DNA of 64,000 nt from an uncultured Lachnospiraceae bacterium. Its GTDB lineage: Bacteria; Bacillota; Clostridia; Lachnospirales; Lachnospiraceae. The stretch is taken from the NCBI GenBank assembly GCA_947164605.1, contig CAMUXE010000010.1, positions 1-64,000 on the forward strand. Direction: 5' to 3'. Within the stretch, counting starts at the first letter, position 1. Every line of letters starts with the position of its first letter. A program made the translations under genes and the position numbers. Below the pieces are notes generated by a model. It was not told where the DNA came from, did not search any database, and worked only from the letters and a program-made list of their open reading frames with translations. Below are positions 18,727 through 32,142 of this stretch, one piece after another.

Positions 18727-20664
18727 CTAGATTGCGCTGCTTATAATCATGCTCAGCAGAACCACTATCCATGCAGTTGTAAATACCTGTATTGGCATCA
18801 TGAGTTTACGCTGTCCAATTTTTTTGTGAAAGTAATAGTTAGACATCCATACCTGTTTTGGATCACCAAAAGAATTTACAAACTCATTGTTATTGCCAAC
18901 ATTGATACCATTCATATAAGATAACTTAATATTTGTCTTCATTTTTTTACTTGCAATATATGCAAAGAATGGAATTGCAAATACAAATATTATGATTGCA
19001 ACCAAGATGTAAAGAATACTGATTGGCAATACATCCTCATAAGTTCCAAACATTTCCATGAGGAGTGAATCCACATAGAGTTTTGAAAGAAGTGGGAAGA
19101 ATGCACAAAGAGTAATCATAAGAATAGCATGCACTATAAGGCTTATAAGCTCATTTTTCTTGGTTATATCGCGAACCTTTTCCTCGTCTGTGTGCTCATG
19201 GCTTATAATCTTTCCCATCCACTTTGTCCAGTAGAAGGAAGTAGTTGCACTGCCGAAGCAAATAAAGAAAACAAGCAAGATATTACTCTCATCTACACTT
19301 GCCTTAAGAGCAGACCACTTTGATATAAGCATACCAAAAGGTGCAAGGAACATACCTGCAATACCAATAAACATGATGATTGCAAGTCTTGGAAGTCTAT
19401 ATAAGAGACCGTGCATATCCTCTACATCTCTAGAATGAATACTGTTCTCTGTAGCGCCAACGTCCTGGAAGAGAAGAGATTTTGATATAGCATGGAATAT
19501 CATAAGGAATACTCCAGCCCAAATAGTCTCTGCTCTGCCTACACCCGCACAAGCTACCATAAGTCCCAAGTTTGATATTGTAGAGAAGGCCAGAACTTTC
19601 TTACCATCACTCTGAGCAATTGCTATTACTGATGCCGCAAAGAAGGTGAAACCACCGATAAAGGACACCATAAGACCTACCCTTGTTCCAGCCATAGCTG
19701 GTGAGAGTCTGAAAAGGATATATATTCCAGCTTTTACCATTGTTGCACTGTGTAAAAGTGCTGATGATGGAGTAGGTGCAACCATTGCACCGATAAGCCA
19801 TGTTGAAAAAGGAAATTGTGCTGCCTTGGTAAATGCTGCAAAAGCAATAAGTGCTATTGGCATTAATACCCACATATCACTGTGATCTGAGATTCTTTGA
19901 CCCATTATAATCAGGCTGTGGAAAGAAACTGTCTGAGCCTTAATTCCGAAATAGACAATCGCAACAGCGAGAGCACATCCACCTAAAAGGTTCTTCCACA
20001 GGGCTCTAAATGAGTTATTTATAGCCTCTTCCGTCTTGGTATAGCCAATCAGAAGGAAAGAACATACACTTGTCATCTCCCAGAAGAAGTCTATCCAAAG
20101 AAGGTTTTCTGAGAGTACAAATCCAAACATACATCCCAAAAACATAAAAAGAATCATGAAAAAGTAATATCTGCGGTCCTCAATATCAATGTGATGATGG
20201 TGATAACCATGCATATATCCAACCGCATATATAACAATAAGACATCCGATAACACCCACAATAAGGCACATAAGTATAGACAAGTGGTCTATATATAATC
20301 TTATATCTGTGTCTGCCTCATTTTTTAAAAATAGTTCAAAATAGGCAATCAAAAGTGTAGGCACTATGGATAAAAGACTTATCCAGTACTTTTTGTACTT
20401 GAAACATAATATGGTTACGACAACCATAAGAATTAATTCTGCAATAAGAATGAGCTTATCAACTGCTTCTGTAATCTCACCAATTGAAAGCTGCATTATC
20501 TGGCTTCCGTTCTTTACCCAGAAAAAGGTAAAGACTCCGACAGCAGCCATAATAATTATTGTGCTTAAATATGCAATAAAATTTCTAATTTTGTTAACCC
20601 TAATGCAAAAAATTATAAGCGACATGATAATTGGAAAACAAATCAAAAAAAACCCCAGCGTCAT
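18727..20664 (-). CDS. echA: Ech hydrogenase ion-pumping subunit EchA (NuoL-like)
   Basis: 645 residues with about 16 hydrophobic segments, related to NuoL and Mrp antiporter subunits. The conserved core is visible: glutamate in WIDFFWEMTSVCSFLL, lysines in AFTKAAQFPFSTWL, and APTPSSALLHSATMVKAG. First gene of echABCDEF, the same order as in Methanosarcina. The complex would couple ferredoxin oxidation and proton reduction to H+ or Na+ export. Start ATG is preceded by AGGAGGC. Confidence 0.93.
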   Translation of the reverse strand: MTLGFFLICFPIIMSLIIFCIRVNKIRNFIAYLSTIIIMAAVGVFTFFWVKNGSQIMQLSIGEITEAVDKLILIAELILMVVVTILCFKYKKYWISLLSIVPTLLIAYFELFLKNEADTDIRLYIDHLSILMCLIVGVIGCLIVIYAVGYMHGYHHHHIDIEDRRYYFFMILFMFLGCMFGFVLSENLLWIDFFWEMTSVCSFLLIGYTKTEEAINNSFRALWKNLLGGCALAVAIVYFGIKAQTVSFHSLIIMGQRISDHSDMWVLMPIALIAFAAFTKAAQFPFSTWLIGAMVAPTPSSALLHSATMVKAGIYILFRLSPAMAGTRVGLMVSFIGGFTFFAASVIAIAQSDGKKVLAFSTISNLGLMVACAGVGRAETIWAGVFLMIFHAISKSLLFQDVGATENSIHSRDVEDMHGLLYRLPRLAIIMFIGIAGMFLAPFGMLISKWSALKASVDESNILLVFFICFGSATTSFYWTKWMGKIISHEHTDEEKVRDITKKNELISLIVHAILMITLCAFFPLLSKLYVDSLLMEMFGTYEDVLPISILYILVAIIIFVFAIPFFAYIASKKMKTNIKLSYMNGINVGNNNEFVNSFGDPKQVWMSNYYFHKKIGQRKLMMPIQVFTTAWIVVLLSMIISSAI

Positions 20665-20742
20665 TTTAAAGCCTCCTATATTTAATTTTGCTACAAGTCG
20701 ATTTTTTTATTATCAATTTTATTTTTAAATATTTTATCAAAT

Positions 20743-20775
20743 AGTGCAGTTTAAGCTTTTAGCTCAAACTGCACT
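20743..20775. other. long hairpin between gyrA and echA
   Basis: AGTGCAGTTT at 20743-20752 pairs perfectly with AAACTGCACT at 20766-20775, and AGCT/AGCT extends it inside around three T's. It lies just past the gyrA stop in the direction of transcription. No U-tract follows on the (-) strand, so it may be an RNA-stability or weak termination element, or an operator for echA. Confidence 0.5.
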
Positions 20776-20808
20776 CCCTAATTAAAATTTTATAAGCGAA
20801 TCTTTATC

Positions 20809-23391
20809 TCAATTCTGATTCTCATTTGCATCTGTGTTTTCGTCAACATTTGCATTTGCCTCATCATTTACAGCCTGGTCTGAAGAATTCTGATTCTCGT
20901 CCTGACCTGAATTTTCTTCTGATTCATCGCTCGCATCGACATCATCATCTCTTCTAACCTTAGAGATTGTTGCTACTGTAACTCCCTCATCAAGATTGAT
21001 AAGCTTTACGCCAGATGTAATTCTTCCAAGCTTTGAAATATCAGCACATTTGAGCTGTATGATAATTCCCTCAGTTGTGATAAGCATGATTTCTCTTGTG
21101 TCATCAACTGCCTTAACACCAATAACATTGCCACTTCGATCATTGATCTTATAGCACTTAACACCCTTACCACCTCTGTTCTGAGGAGTAAACTCACTTA
21201 TGTCTGTCTTCTTTCCGAGACCATTTTCAGATGCAATTAAAAGCATATCACCCTGCGTATCTAACTGCATTCCAACAACTTCATCTTGATCCATGATATT
21301 CATACCAATAACACCAGATGCATTTCTGCTGAGTGGTCTTATTGTAGACTCCTTGAATCTTATACAGTAACCAAACTTAGTAACCATGATGATATCACAG
21401 TTTTCGTCAGTCAACTTAACCTCAATAAGCTCATCATCATCTCTCAACTTGATTGCTTTGATTCCTCGCTTATTGATATTAGCAAACTCAGAAAGAGGTG
21501 TCTTCTTGACAATACCCTTCTTTGTAACCATGAACATATTGTCTGTATCACTGATTGTATGAATATCAATTGGAATGATTGCTGTTATTGATTCCTCAGG
21601 CTGAAGCTGCAAGAGGTTTACAATTGCTGTTCCCCTTGAAGTTCTGCTTGATTCAGGAATCTCAAAAGCTCTCAACTTATATGCTCTACCTGTGTTGGTG
21701 AAGAAGGTCAGATAATGGTGTGATGTTGTCATAAAGAGATCAGTGATATAGTCATTGTCTATAGTCTGCATTCCCTTTATTCCCTTACCGCCTCTGTTCT
21801 GACTCTTAAAGTTATCAGGAGTCATTCTCTTGATATAACCTAAGTTAGTCATGGCAATGATTACAGGTTCATCAGGAATCAAGTCTTCATCCTGAAGATC
21901 ATACTCATCATAGCTGATTGAGGTTCTTCTGTCATCGCCGTACTTATCAGCAATAATTGAGATTTCCTTCTTGATAACTCCTAGAAGGATTTTCTTATCA
22001 GACAAAATTGCTCTGTACTCCTCAATCTTTTTCTTCAACTCAGCAAGTTCAGCCTCAATCTTAGCTCTCTCCAAACCTGTGAGTGCTCTGAGACGCATAT
22101 CTACAATTGCCTGAGCCTGAGCATCTGAAAGACCAAACTCTTCCATCAATCCAGCCTTAGCAACAGATACATTTTCTGAGCCTCTGATTATAGCTATTAC
22201 TCTGTCAATATTATCAAGAGCTATAAGGAGTCCCTCTAAGATGTGGGCTCTCTCCTCTGCCTTGTTTAAGTCATATTTTGTTCTTCTTGTTACTACTTCC
22301 TCCTGATGCATGATGTAGTAAGAAAGCATATCGTGAAGATTTAAAATTTTTGGCTCGTTGTTGACAAGGGCAAGCATTATAACACCAAATGTATCCTGAA
22401 GCTGAGTGTGCTTGTAGAGCTGATTGAGTAAAATATTAGGATTAACATCCTTTCTCAACTCGATGCAGACTCTCATTCCCTGTCTGTCCGACTCATCCCT
22501 CAGATCAGTGATACCGTCAACCTTTTTGTCTCTGACAAGCTCGGCTATTTTTTCAATAAGCTTGGCCTTGTTGACCATGTAAGGAAGCTCAGTTACAACA
22601 ATTCTATTCTTGCCATTCTTCATTGGCTCAATAGTGCTGACAGCTCTGACAGTGAGTTTTGCTCTACCTGTTCTGTAAGCTTGCTCTATTCCTGACTTTC
22701 CAATGATAGAAGCTCCTGTTGGAAAATCTGGTCCTTTGACAATCTTTAAGATTTCATCAATCTCAGTATCTCTGTCTTCTTCAATTCTGTTATCAATCAT
22801 TTTGACAACAGCCCCTATTACTTCACGAAGGTTATGAGGAGGTATATTTGTCGCCATACCTACCGCAATTCCTGTAGTACCATTAACTAAAAGGTTAGGA
22901 TATCTAGAAGGAAGAACTGTTGGCTCCTTCTCAGTCTCATCAAAGTTAGGAACAAAATCAACAGTATCTTTGTTGATATCTGCTGTCATCTCCATTGAGA
23001 TATGGCTGAGTCTAGCCTCTGTATATCGCATGGCCGCTGCACCATCACCATCGACGGAACCGAAATTACCATGTCCATCAACCAATGGATATCTTGTATT
23101 AAAGTCCTGAGCTAACTTAACTAAGGCATCGTAGATAGATGAATCACCGTGAGGGTGATATTTACCCATTGTATCACCGACAATACGCGCACATTTTCTG
23201 TGTGGCTTGTCTGGACCGTTATTTAACTCAATCATAGAGTAGAGAATTCTTCTCTGTACTGGTTTTAAACCATCTCTTACATCAGGAAGTGCTCTTGACG
23301 CAATTACACTCATGGCATAGTCAATATAATAACTTTCCATGGTTTTCTTCATATCAACTTCGTTGATACGGTCAAAAATATGCTCGTCCAT
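20809..23391 (-). CDS. gyrA: DNA gyrase subunit A
   Basis: 860 residues from the ATG at 23391, chosen because AAAGGAG lies at correct spacing; a TTG 18 bases upstream is unlikely. It breaks and rejoins DNA through the catalytic Tyr in [10 protein letters not shown]. The quinolone region reads [13 protein letters not shown], with Ser and Asp at the Escherichia coli 83 and 87 positions, i.e. the unmutated form. Six GyrA beta-propeller blades follow. The last ~50 residues are an Asp/Glu/Asn-rich tail. Follows gyrB by 14 bases. Confidence 0.97.
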   Translation of the reverse strand: MDEHIFDRINEVDMKKTMESYYIDYAMSVIASRALPDVRDGLKPVQRRILYSMIELNNGPDKPHRKCARIVGDTMGKYHPHGDSSIYDALVKLAQDFNTRYPLVDGHGNFGSVDGDGAAAMRYTEARLSHISMEMTADINKDTVDFVPNFDETEKEPTVLPSRYPNLLVNGTTGIAVGMATNIPPHNLREVIGAVVKMIDNRIEEDRDTEIDEILKIVKGPDFPTGASIIGKSGIEQAYRTGRAKLTVRAVSTIEPMKNGKNRIVVTELPYMVNKAKLIEKIAELVRDKKVDGITDLRDESDRQGMRVCIELRKDVNPNILLNQLYKHTQLQDTFGVIMLALVNNEPKILNLHDMLSYYIMHQEEVVTRRTKYDLNKAEERAHILEGLLIALDNIDRVIAIIRGSENVSVAKAGLMEEFGLSDAQAQAIVDMRLRALTGLERAKIEAELAELKKKIEEYRAILSDKKILLGVIKKEISIIADKYGDDRRTSISYDEYDLQDEDLIPDEPVIIAMTNLGYIKRMTPDNFKSQNRGGKGIKGMQTIDNDYITDLFMTTSHHYLTFFTNTGRAYKLRAFEIPESSRTSRGTAIVNLLQLQPEESITAIIPIDIHTISDTDNMFMVTKKGIVKKTPLSEFANINKRGIKAIKLRDDDELIEVKLTDENCDIIMVTKFGYCIRFKESTIRPLSRNASGVIGMNIMDQDEVVGMQLDTQGDMLLIASENGLGKKTDISEFTPQNRGGKGVKCYKINDRSGNVIGVKAVDDTREIMLITTEGIIIQLKCADISKLGRITSGVKLINLDEGVTVATISKVRRDDDVDASDESEENSGQDENQNSSDQAVNDEANANVDENTDANENQN

Positions 23392-23405
23392 TATTGGCTC
23401 CTTTA

Positions 23406-26449
<3,044 letters not shown>

Positions 26450-26463
26450 AAAAATTGACCTTC

Positions 26464-26679
26464 TTACTCTGCAGGAATTATCTTTACTTTCTGGCCATTA
26501 AACTCAACGATTTCTCCACCCTTAAGTTTCTTTCCTCTTTGAGTTTCAACCTCTCCATCAACAGTTACCAAACCGTCCTGAATAACTTCCTTGGCTTCAA
26601 CTCCAGATTCGACCATTCCACAGGCCTTTAAAACCTGTCCTAATTTTATAAAATCATCTTTTACTTTAAGCTCATCCAT
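26464..26679 (-). CDS. yaaA: S4-domain RNA-binding protein YaaA
   Basis: 71-residue S4 domain protein found between dnaN and recF in most Firmicutes. LKACGMVESGVEAKEVIQDG and the GLVTVDGEVETQRGKKL loop are typical S4 features. Homologues have been linked to ribosome assembly. AAGGAG ribosome binding site before the ATG. Confidence 0.9.
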   Translation of the reverse strand: MDELKVKDDFIKLGQVLKACGMVESGVEAKEVIQDGLVTVDGEVETQRGKKLKGGEIVEFNGQKVKIIPAE

Positions 26680-26690
26680 ATATAGTCTCC

Positions 26691-27791
26691 TTAAGCTGTG
26701 AAATTAACAGGAAGTACAAGATAGATATAGCTTTCCTCATCATCCTTGATAAAGCAAGGTGATTTAGCATTGATAAGGTCGATTGTTACTTCTTCCTCAT
26801 CAATTGATTTTAATACATCAAGCATAAACTTTGGATTGAAACCAATCTTTAAGTCATTACCCTCTTTTGTGATATCAAGCTTCTCACTAGATGAACCCAG
26901 TGTAGAAGCCACATTGATAGAAAGCTCACCGTCATTGATGTCAATGATAATTGGCTTTTTATCACTTTCGCTAATTAAGAGACTTGATCTGTCAATAGAA
27001 TCAAGTAAGTCCTTCCTGTTAACCTTAACCTTTGTTGCATAATTGCTGATAAGGAAGTTGTTAACGCTGAAGTAAGGACCATCAATAAGTCTTGATACAA
27101 CAATTGTGTCATCAAAATTAAATAAAATATTATTGCTAGTGAAGTAGATCTGCATATTATCTTCAAGGTTAGAAGAAAGAATTCTACTTACCTCAATCAA
27201 AGTTTTACCTGGAACTATAACATTATAATTTTCTTCACATTCGACTTTAATATTTCTAATAGCAATTCTATGACCATCAAGACCAACGATTCTCATATTT
27301 CCATCTTTTATATCGATAAGTTCACCAGTCATAAGTTTATTATTGTCATTAGGAGCAATTGAAAAAATTGTCTTATTGATTGCTTCTTTAAAGACAAACT
27401 GTGAAATTGTCATTGACTTATCCTGTGATATTGATGGTATGTCAGGAAAATCATCACCTGTATGACAAGGAATATTGAAATTAGAATTACCACACTTAAT
27501 ATTTGCATTGCTCTTATCATCAACTGTAAGAGTAATAGTATTGTTAGGGAGCTTTCTTACAATATCGTTGAAAATCTTTGCATTGATAGCTGTGCTACCC
27601 TTTTCAATTATTTCTCCCTTAACATTGGTCTTAATTCCAAGTTCCATATCGTTAGTAGTGAATTTAACTACGTCAGTTGTAGCATCAATATGGATACATT
27701 CAAGGATAGGTAATGTAGTCTTTGAAGGTACTGCTTTGAGAACAATACTTATAGACTGCATAAGAGAATTTTTTTCAAATGAGATTTTCAT
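26691..27791 (-). CDS. dnaN: DNA polymerase III beta clamp
   Basis: 366 residues, three repeated clamp domains. The C-terminal YLVLPVNF matches the beta-clamp end (usually VxPxR). It forms the ring that tethers polymerase to DNA. AAAGGAG lies seven bases before the ATG. A TATAAT-like element lies about 25 bases upstream within the dnaA-dnaN spacer. Confidence 0.95.
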   Translation of the reverse strand: MKISFEKNSLMQSISIVLKAVPSKTTLPILECIHIDATTDVVKFTTNDMELGIKTNVKGEIIEKGSTAINAKIFNDIVRKLPNNTITLTVDDKSNANIKCGNSNFNIPCHTGDDFPDIPSISQDKSMTISQFVFKEAINKTIFSIAPNDNNKLMTGELIDIKDGNMRIVGLDGHRIAIRNIKVECEENYNVIVPGKTLIEVSRILSSNLEDNMQIYFTSNNILFNFDDTIVVSRLIDGPYFSVNNFLISNYATKVKVNRKDLLDSIDRSSLLISESDKKPIIIDINDGELSINVASTLGSSSEKLDITKEGNDLKIGFNPKFMLDVLKSIDEEEVTIDLINAKSPCFIKDDEESYIYLVLPVNFTA

Positions 27792-28067
27792 GGCAGCTCC
27801 TTTATAAATAAATATTATAATTTTTAGTAGTAGTCGTAGTAGTAGATGTTAATAAGTTTAAAACTATTTCAAAGCCTCATAAATAATGAACTTAAGCATG
27901 TTGAATTTTCAGTTGAATTTAACTGAAAAGGATGTTTGTAATTTGTGAAAAACTAAAATCAGATAATCTGAAAAAAATTTAATAACAGACTATCAACTTA
28001 ATTATCCCATAAAATAATTGAATAATTAACAGAGTTTTTTTATTTATCCACAAACTTATCCACAAGA
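27792..28067. other. dnaA-dnaN spacer: oriC part with DnaA boxes
   Basis: 276 bases, AT-rich. Two perfect DnaA boxes (TTATCCACA) lie at 28044-28052 and 28056-28064, twelve bases apart, right behind the dnaA stop. A 9-bp inverted repeat spans 27906-27929 (TTTTCAGTT/AACTGAAAA), and a perfect 13-base palindrome (TCAGAT A ATCTGA) lies near 27960. A trinucleotide run at 27826-27846, three TAG, one TCG, three TAG, lies just upstream of dnaN. In other Firmicutes the unwinding element is in this spacer. Confidence 0.75.
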
Positions 28068-29423
28068 TTAATCATCAGGGTTAATCATCTTCATCAGCAT
28101 ATTTATGGTCTTTCTGGTGTTATCATCATTGATTGCCTTTTCATTAATCTTATTAATTCCGTGCAAAACTGTTGTGTGATCCTTATTGCCAAGAGACTTA
28201 CCAATAGACTCAACAGTGTCAGATGTCATCTTTCTTGCAAGGTACATAACAAGCTGTCTTGGATAGACAATTTCAGCATTTCTCTTCTTAGAGAGGATAT
28301 CTTCTTTAGATACCTTAAAGTAGTCAGTTATAACATCGATAATATAGTCGATAGTGACTTCTTTCTTTGAATTAGGAGTGATTATATCTTTCAGGGTCTC
28401 CTTGGCAAAGTCAATTGTAATAGGTACAGATTGAATTTTAGAGAAGGCTGAAATTTTATTAAGAGCTCCTTCAAGCTCTCTAATGCTGGATCTAATATTG
28501 TTGGCGATGTAGTCCTTAACATCATTAGGAATATCATAGCCTCCAAGATCTGACTTTTTATTGATAATAGCCATCTTGGTTTCATAAGTAGGAATCTGGA
28601 TATCTACTGGAAGTCCCATCTCAAAACGGGTTCTAAGACGGTCATTCAGTGTTGTAAACTCCTTTGGAGGCCTATCAGAGCTGATAACAATCTGCTTGTT
28701 ATCCTGATAGAGCTCGTTAAATGTATGGAAGAACTCTTCCTGTGTTGTCTCCTTACCGATGATGAACTGAATATCATCAATCAGGAGAACATCGATATTT
28801 CTATACTTGTTTCTAAACTTAGAATTATTCTGATTTTTAGCAGATAATGATTCAATAAGTTCGTTGGTAAAGGTTTCTGAAGTAACATAAAGAACTTTTA
28901 AATCAGGCCTTGTATTAATAATATAATGTGCAATAGCCTGCATAAGGTGAGTTTTACCAAGTCCAACTCCTCCATATATAAAGAGAGGATTATAAGCAAC
29001 ACCTGGAGTGTTTGCAACAGCAACAGATGAAGAATATGCAAAATTATTGTTATTACCTACGATAAAGGTATCGAAGGTGTAGTTAGGATTGAGGTTATTA
29101 GCTAAGTTCTTAGAATTATAGTTAGGAGGTTCTGGATTTACAGTATCCTGCTCCTTTTTTTCTATAGTTTTTTTCTGTACAAGCTCAACTTCATAATCCT
29201 CGCCTAAGATATCACATATATATGCTGTAAGATTCTTAAGCTGTCTCTTCTTAATATACTCAATAGAGTGATCATCTGTATCTATGCAAAGAGTAATTTT
29301 GTTGTCATTAACGGAATAAACTTCAATTGGCTTTATCCAAATCTTGAAGATAGTTGCGTTAATTTCGAAATCTTTTTGGAATTGTAAGAGGATATTATCC
29401 CACTGTTCTTTAAGTTCGTTCAT
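28068..29423 (-). CDS. dnaA: chromosomal replication initiator DnaA
   Basis: 451 residues. Domain I is at the N-terminus; a short Asn/Pro-rich domain II follows. The AAA+ domain starts at NPNYTFDTFIVGNNN, with Walker A in FIYGGVGLGKTHL and Walker B in VLLIDDIQFI. The C-terminal HTH ends with LGNKDHTTVLHG, the box-recognition signature. AAAGG lies eight bases before the ATG. Unusually, its upstream neighbour is a transglutaminase gene on the same strand rather than divergent rpmH. Confidence 0.97.
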   Translation of the reverse strand: MNELKEQWDNILLQFQKDFEINATIFKIWIKPIEVYSVNDNKITLCIDTDDHSIEYIKKRQLKNLTAYICDILGEDYEVELVQKKTIEKKEQDTVNPEPPNYNSKNLANNLNPNYTFDTFIVGNNNNFAYSSSVAVANTPGVAYNPLFIYGGVGLGKTHLMQAIAHYIINTRPDLKVLYVTSETFTNELIESLSAKNQNNSKFRNKYRNIDVLLIDDIQFIIGKETTQEEFFHTFNELYQDNKQIVISSDRPPKEFTTLNDRLRTRFEMGLPVDIQIPTYETKMAIINKKSDLGGYDIPNDVKDYIANNIRSSIRELEGALNKISAFSKIQSVPITIDFAKETLKDIITPNSKKEVTIDYIIDVITDYFKVSKEDILSKKRNAEIVYPRQLVMYLARKMTSDTVESIGKSLGNKDHTTVLHGINKINEKAINDDNTRKTINMLMKMINPDD

Positions 29424-29465
29424 AATAAAAACCTTTCATCAAGGCACAAAATGCCATACTGAGTT

Positions 29466-29494
29466 ATTTTAATACTTTTGAGGAAAAATTACAA
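29466..29494 (-). promoter_or_regulatory. predicted sigma-A promoter of dnaA
   Basis: On the (-) strand TTGTAA and TAAAAT are separated by 17 bases, 40-70 bases upstream of the dnaA start. No perfect DnaA box overlaps it, so the usual autoregulation site is not evident here. Confidence 0.5.
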
Positions 29495-29536
29495 CAAGGG
29501 GCTTTCTAATTCAAATTAGAGAGTTTTAAGCCATAA

Positions 29537-32005
29537 TTATTCACGCAAACATAAAATATATTTATAGATTAGCTTATTAATAAAGCTCTGGTTATTGTAA
29601 ATATTCTCCTTTAGATATTGAGAATGTCTATGAAAATTAGAATAATCAGCTAGACTAGTAGCATCCGGCGAATATCTTGAATAGAGAACAATCTGTGTTA
29701 TGGCATCAAAATGTGCAGCCTTGCACATAGGATAAGTTTTACACAGGTAACTTGCATATTCATCATAGGATTCGCCCGGTTTTTTCCATAATCCTGCAAA
29801 ATCAAGGGATTTGAGAAGTCTCTCATACTCAGTGACTATAACTTCCTTCATATAACCCTTATCTTTATTCCTTCTCCTAATCATTTCTTCCCTGTTTTTT
29901 AGCCTTAGGAGATATACAAGATATCTTAGAATAATAAATAAAATGCATAAAATTATAATAGCAATAAGCAATATAAAGAAGGCTAAGATTGGTTGTTTCT
30001 TTATAAAACTTATCAAGCCCTTGTCTTCTTTATCATTAGCTGCATCTTTTTTATAAGCTTCATTGTCAGGATTATTATAATTATTATTGTCATTGTCATT
30101 GTTATTGTTATTGACAATTGAGGAATCACTAGAAGTGTGATTGTCAGCAGCATTGGTTACATCCTGCTTTATAGGTGATGCTGTAGTTTCAGACACTGGA
30201 CCATTGAATGAGCTTGTGAGATCTTTATAGGCTGCACCGTTGTCAATTGCGTCAGATACGAGGCCATCAATTGGAGCTGATGGTGTGACATCAATTGGAA
30301 TCCAACCGTAACCGTTGGCATAGACTTCTACCCAGGCGTGGGCACATCTGTCTGTTACATCCACTTCATAGCTGGATTCAATGTATCTTTTAGTTGAGCC
30401 ATCAATGTTGTATCTCTCATATGTAGAATTTGACTTGTCTGAGGCCAATATTCTGGAATCAGAGACTGCGTAACCTTCAACATACCTTGCAGGAATGCCA
30501 GCACATCTAAACATGAGAGTTGCACATGTGGCAAAATAAGTACAATAGCCCTCTCTCTTATCATTAAGAAAGTAGTCAACAAGGCTTTTTCCATAAGGAA
30601 CCTTGCCTGGAATCATGTTGTACTCAAAGTTTTCATTGAAGAATTCCTTAACTCTCTTGATATAGTAGGCTTCATCATTGAAATCTTTGATTTGATAGGC
30701 ACCCATGACACTTTCTATAGTTTTTCTGTCACTGTCAGATACCTTTAGATATCTGTCATAGACGCCATTTCTATAATTATTTTCAAGATCTATGTAATTG
30801 GAATAATTTATAGGATTTCGCTCGTTATAGTTTTTCTCAAATGAAAGATTGGCCTCCTTGCTGGAGAGCTTGGCAAATTTTTCATAATAAGAAAAGTCCA
30901 TATTAAAGTTGATATAGGTTCCACCGCCATCTTTCTTTTTTTCAGACACATAGTCAATCCTATAAGGAAAAGCCTTCAAAGTATCATAGTAAGAGACTTT
31001 TTCCTCAGTGATATATTTTTGCATCTTATCGTTGGAATCTGCCATATTTATGAGCATAAGCTTGTAGCCGTTGAGCTCAGTATCACTTGTAGCTGTTGAA
31101 GACCAGCTATTTTTATCAAAATTGGCACCGGTAAATATTGGAAAATACTGTGTTGTACCGGTTCTATATGTAGTGAGTTTTAAAATTGTCTGATTTGTGT
31201 ACTTTACACCGTTGACATTACCTACACTGCCACCCTGGATACCAGCACTTGCCATATTCTGAACATTATTGTTATTGAGGTTAATATTGGCTTTTTTAAG
31301 TCCTTCAACAAGGGATGAATTTAAATCATTAAAGACATCAGGTCTTGTGTAAGTCTTTTGAGGTATAAATAAGCACGCGACAAATGCTATGACACAGGTA
31401 ACTATAAAGACAGAGATAGCCTGTAGTTCACCGTTTTTTCTTGCATGGAGAGCATTGGTAGACATTATGTAAGCTGCACACATGACAATTGAAATTGTGT
31501 CAGGAATAATATTTACAGAAATTAAAACCAGCATGACAGGAATTACCGTCAAGAGAGGTGAAACTATACCTTTAAAAAATGATACTGCAGCATTTACGCA
31601 GAAGGCTGTGAGACAAGCAAAAAATATAAAGGCAATAATTCTGCATTTTAACTCGTTTTCAACTGATCCATTTAAAAAATGGTTAAGCTCAACTCCATTG
31701 GACCTCTCAAGGGCTGTAATCCAGTCATCAGCAATAAGAAAAAGACCTGCAATAATAGACTTATAAAATATAATACCTGCTATTGTATAAGCTGTAAGAT
31801 AGACAGCTCCTACTTTAGCCCACTTTTTAACATCAGTGAAAAAGAAAGTGAACATCAAAGAAAAGATAAGAGCACATATTAAGTTGTAAGCATCTGGTAT
31901 AGATGTGAGAACGCTTGAAGTACACATTCTAAGAATGCCATAGGAGCCAATCAGGCTTAAATATAACCTTATAAAAATTGAAAGATATTTCTTCTTTAAT
32001 ATCAT
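29537..32005 (-). CDS. membrane protein with transglutaminase-like domain
   Basis: 822 residues from the ATG at 32005 (GAGGAT six bases upstream). Six or more N-terminal membrane segments (to about residue 210), a large extracytoplasmic region, then a papain-like transglutaminase core: Cys in GYCTYFATCATLMFRC, His in HAWVEVYANGYGW and Asp in IPIDVTPS. An Asn/Asp-rich linker of about 20 residues precedes one more membrane helix near residue 680 and a cytoplasmic tail. Such proteins accompany MoxR and DUF58 partners in many bacteria; the substrate is usually unknown. Confidence 0.85.
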   Translation of the reverse strand: MILKKKYLSIFIRLYLSLIGSYGILRMCTSSVLTSIPDAYNLICALIFSLMFTFFFTDVKKWAKVGAVYLTAYTIAGIIFYKSIIAGLFLIADDWITALERSNGVELNHFLNGSVENELKCRIIAFIFFACLTAFCVNAAVSFFKGIVSPLLTVIPVMLVLISVNIIPDTISIVMCAAYIMSTNALHARKNGELQAISVFIVTCVIAFVACLFIPQKTYTRPDVFNDLNSSLVEGLKKANINLNNNNVQNMASAGIQGGSVGNVNGVKYTNQTILKLTTYRTGTTQYFPIFTGANFDKNSWSSTATSDTELNGYKLMLINMADSNDKMQKYITEEKVSYYDTLKAFPYRIDYVSEKKKDGGGTYINFNMDFSYYEKFAKLSSKEANLSFEKNYNERNPINYSNYIDLENNYRNGVYDRYLKVSDSDRKTIESVMGAYQIKDFNDEAYYIKRVKEFFNENFEYNMIPGKVPYGKSLVDYFLNDKREGYCTYFATCATLMFRCAGIPARYVEGYAVSDSRILASDKSNSTYERYNIDGSTKRYIESSYEVDVTDRCAHAWVEVYANGYGWIPIDVTPSAPIDGLVSDAIDNGAAYKDLTSSFNGPVSETTASPIKQDVTNAADNHTSSDSSIVNNNNNDNDNNNYNNPDNEAYKKDAANDKEDKGLISFIKKQPILAFFILLIAIIILCILFIILRYLVYLLRLKNREEMIRRRNKDKGYMKEVIVTEYERLLKSLDFAGLWKKPGESYDEYASYLCKTYPMCKAAHFDAITQIVLYSRYSPDATSLADYSNFHRHSQYLKENIYNNQSFINKLIYKYILCLRE

Positions 32006-32091
32006 GATTATCCTCAAATAATGTTTATTCTTTAAATATTAAGTCAAAATACTTAATTTGTTTTATCAGAAATAGCAATAGCTCAAGATAG

Positions 32092-32136
32092 TTTTTGCTA
32101 TTAGCTTGATAAAAATATTTTTTGCTATTAGCTTGA
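32092..32136. repeat. 18-base direct repeat before transglutaminase gene
   Basis: TTTTTGCTATTAGCTTGA occurs at 32092-32109 and 32119-32136, a 27-base period, in the 137-base spacer between the DUF58 and transglutaminase genes. No known site recognised. Confidence 0.7.
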
Positions 32137-32142
32137 AATAGG

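Noticed and set aside
20743-20775. Calling this hairpin a gyrA terminator
   Set aside because: The sequence following it on the (-) strand is A-rich, not U-rich, in the transcript.
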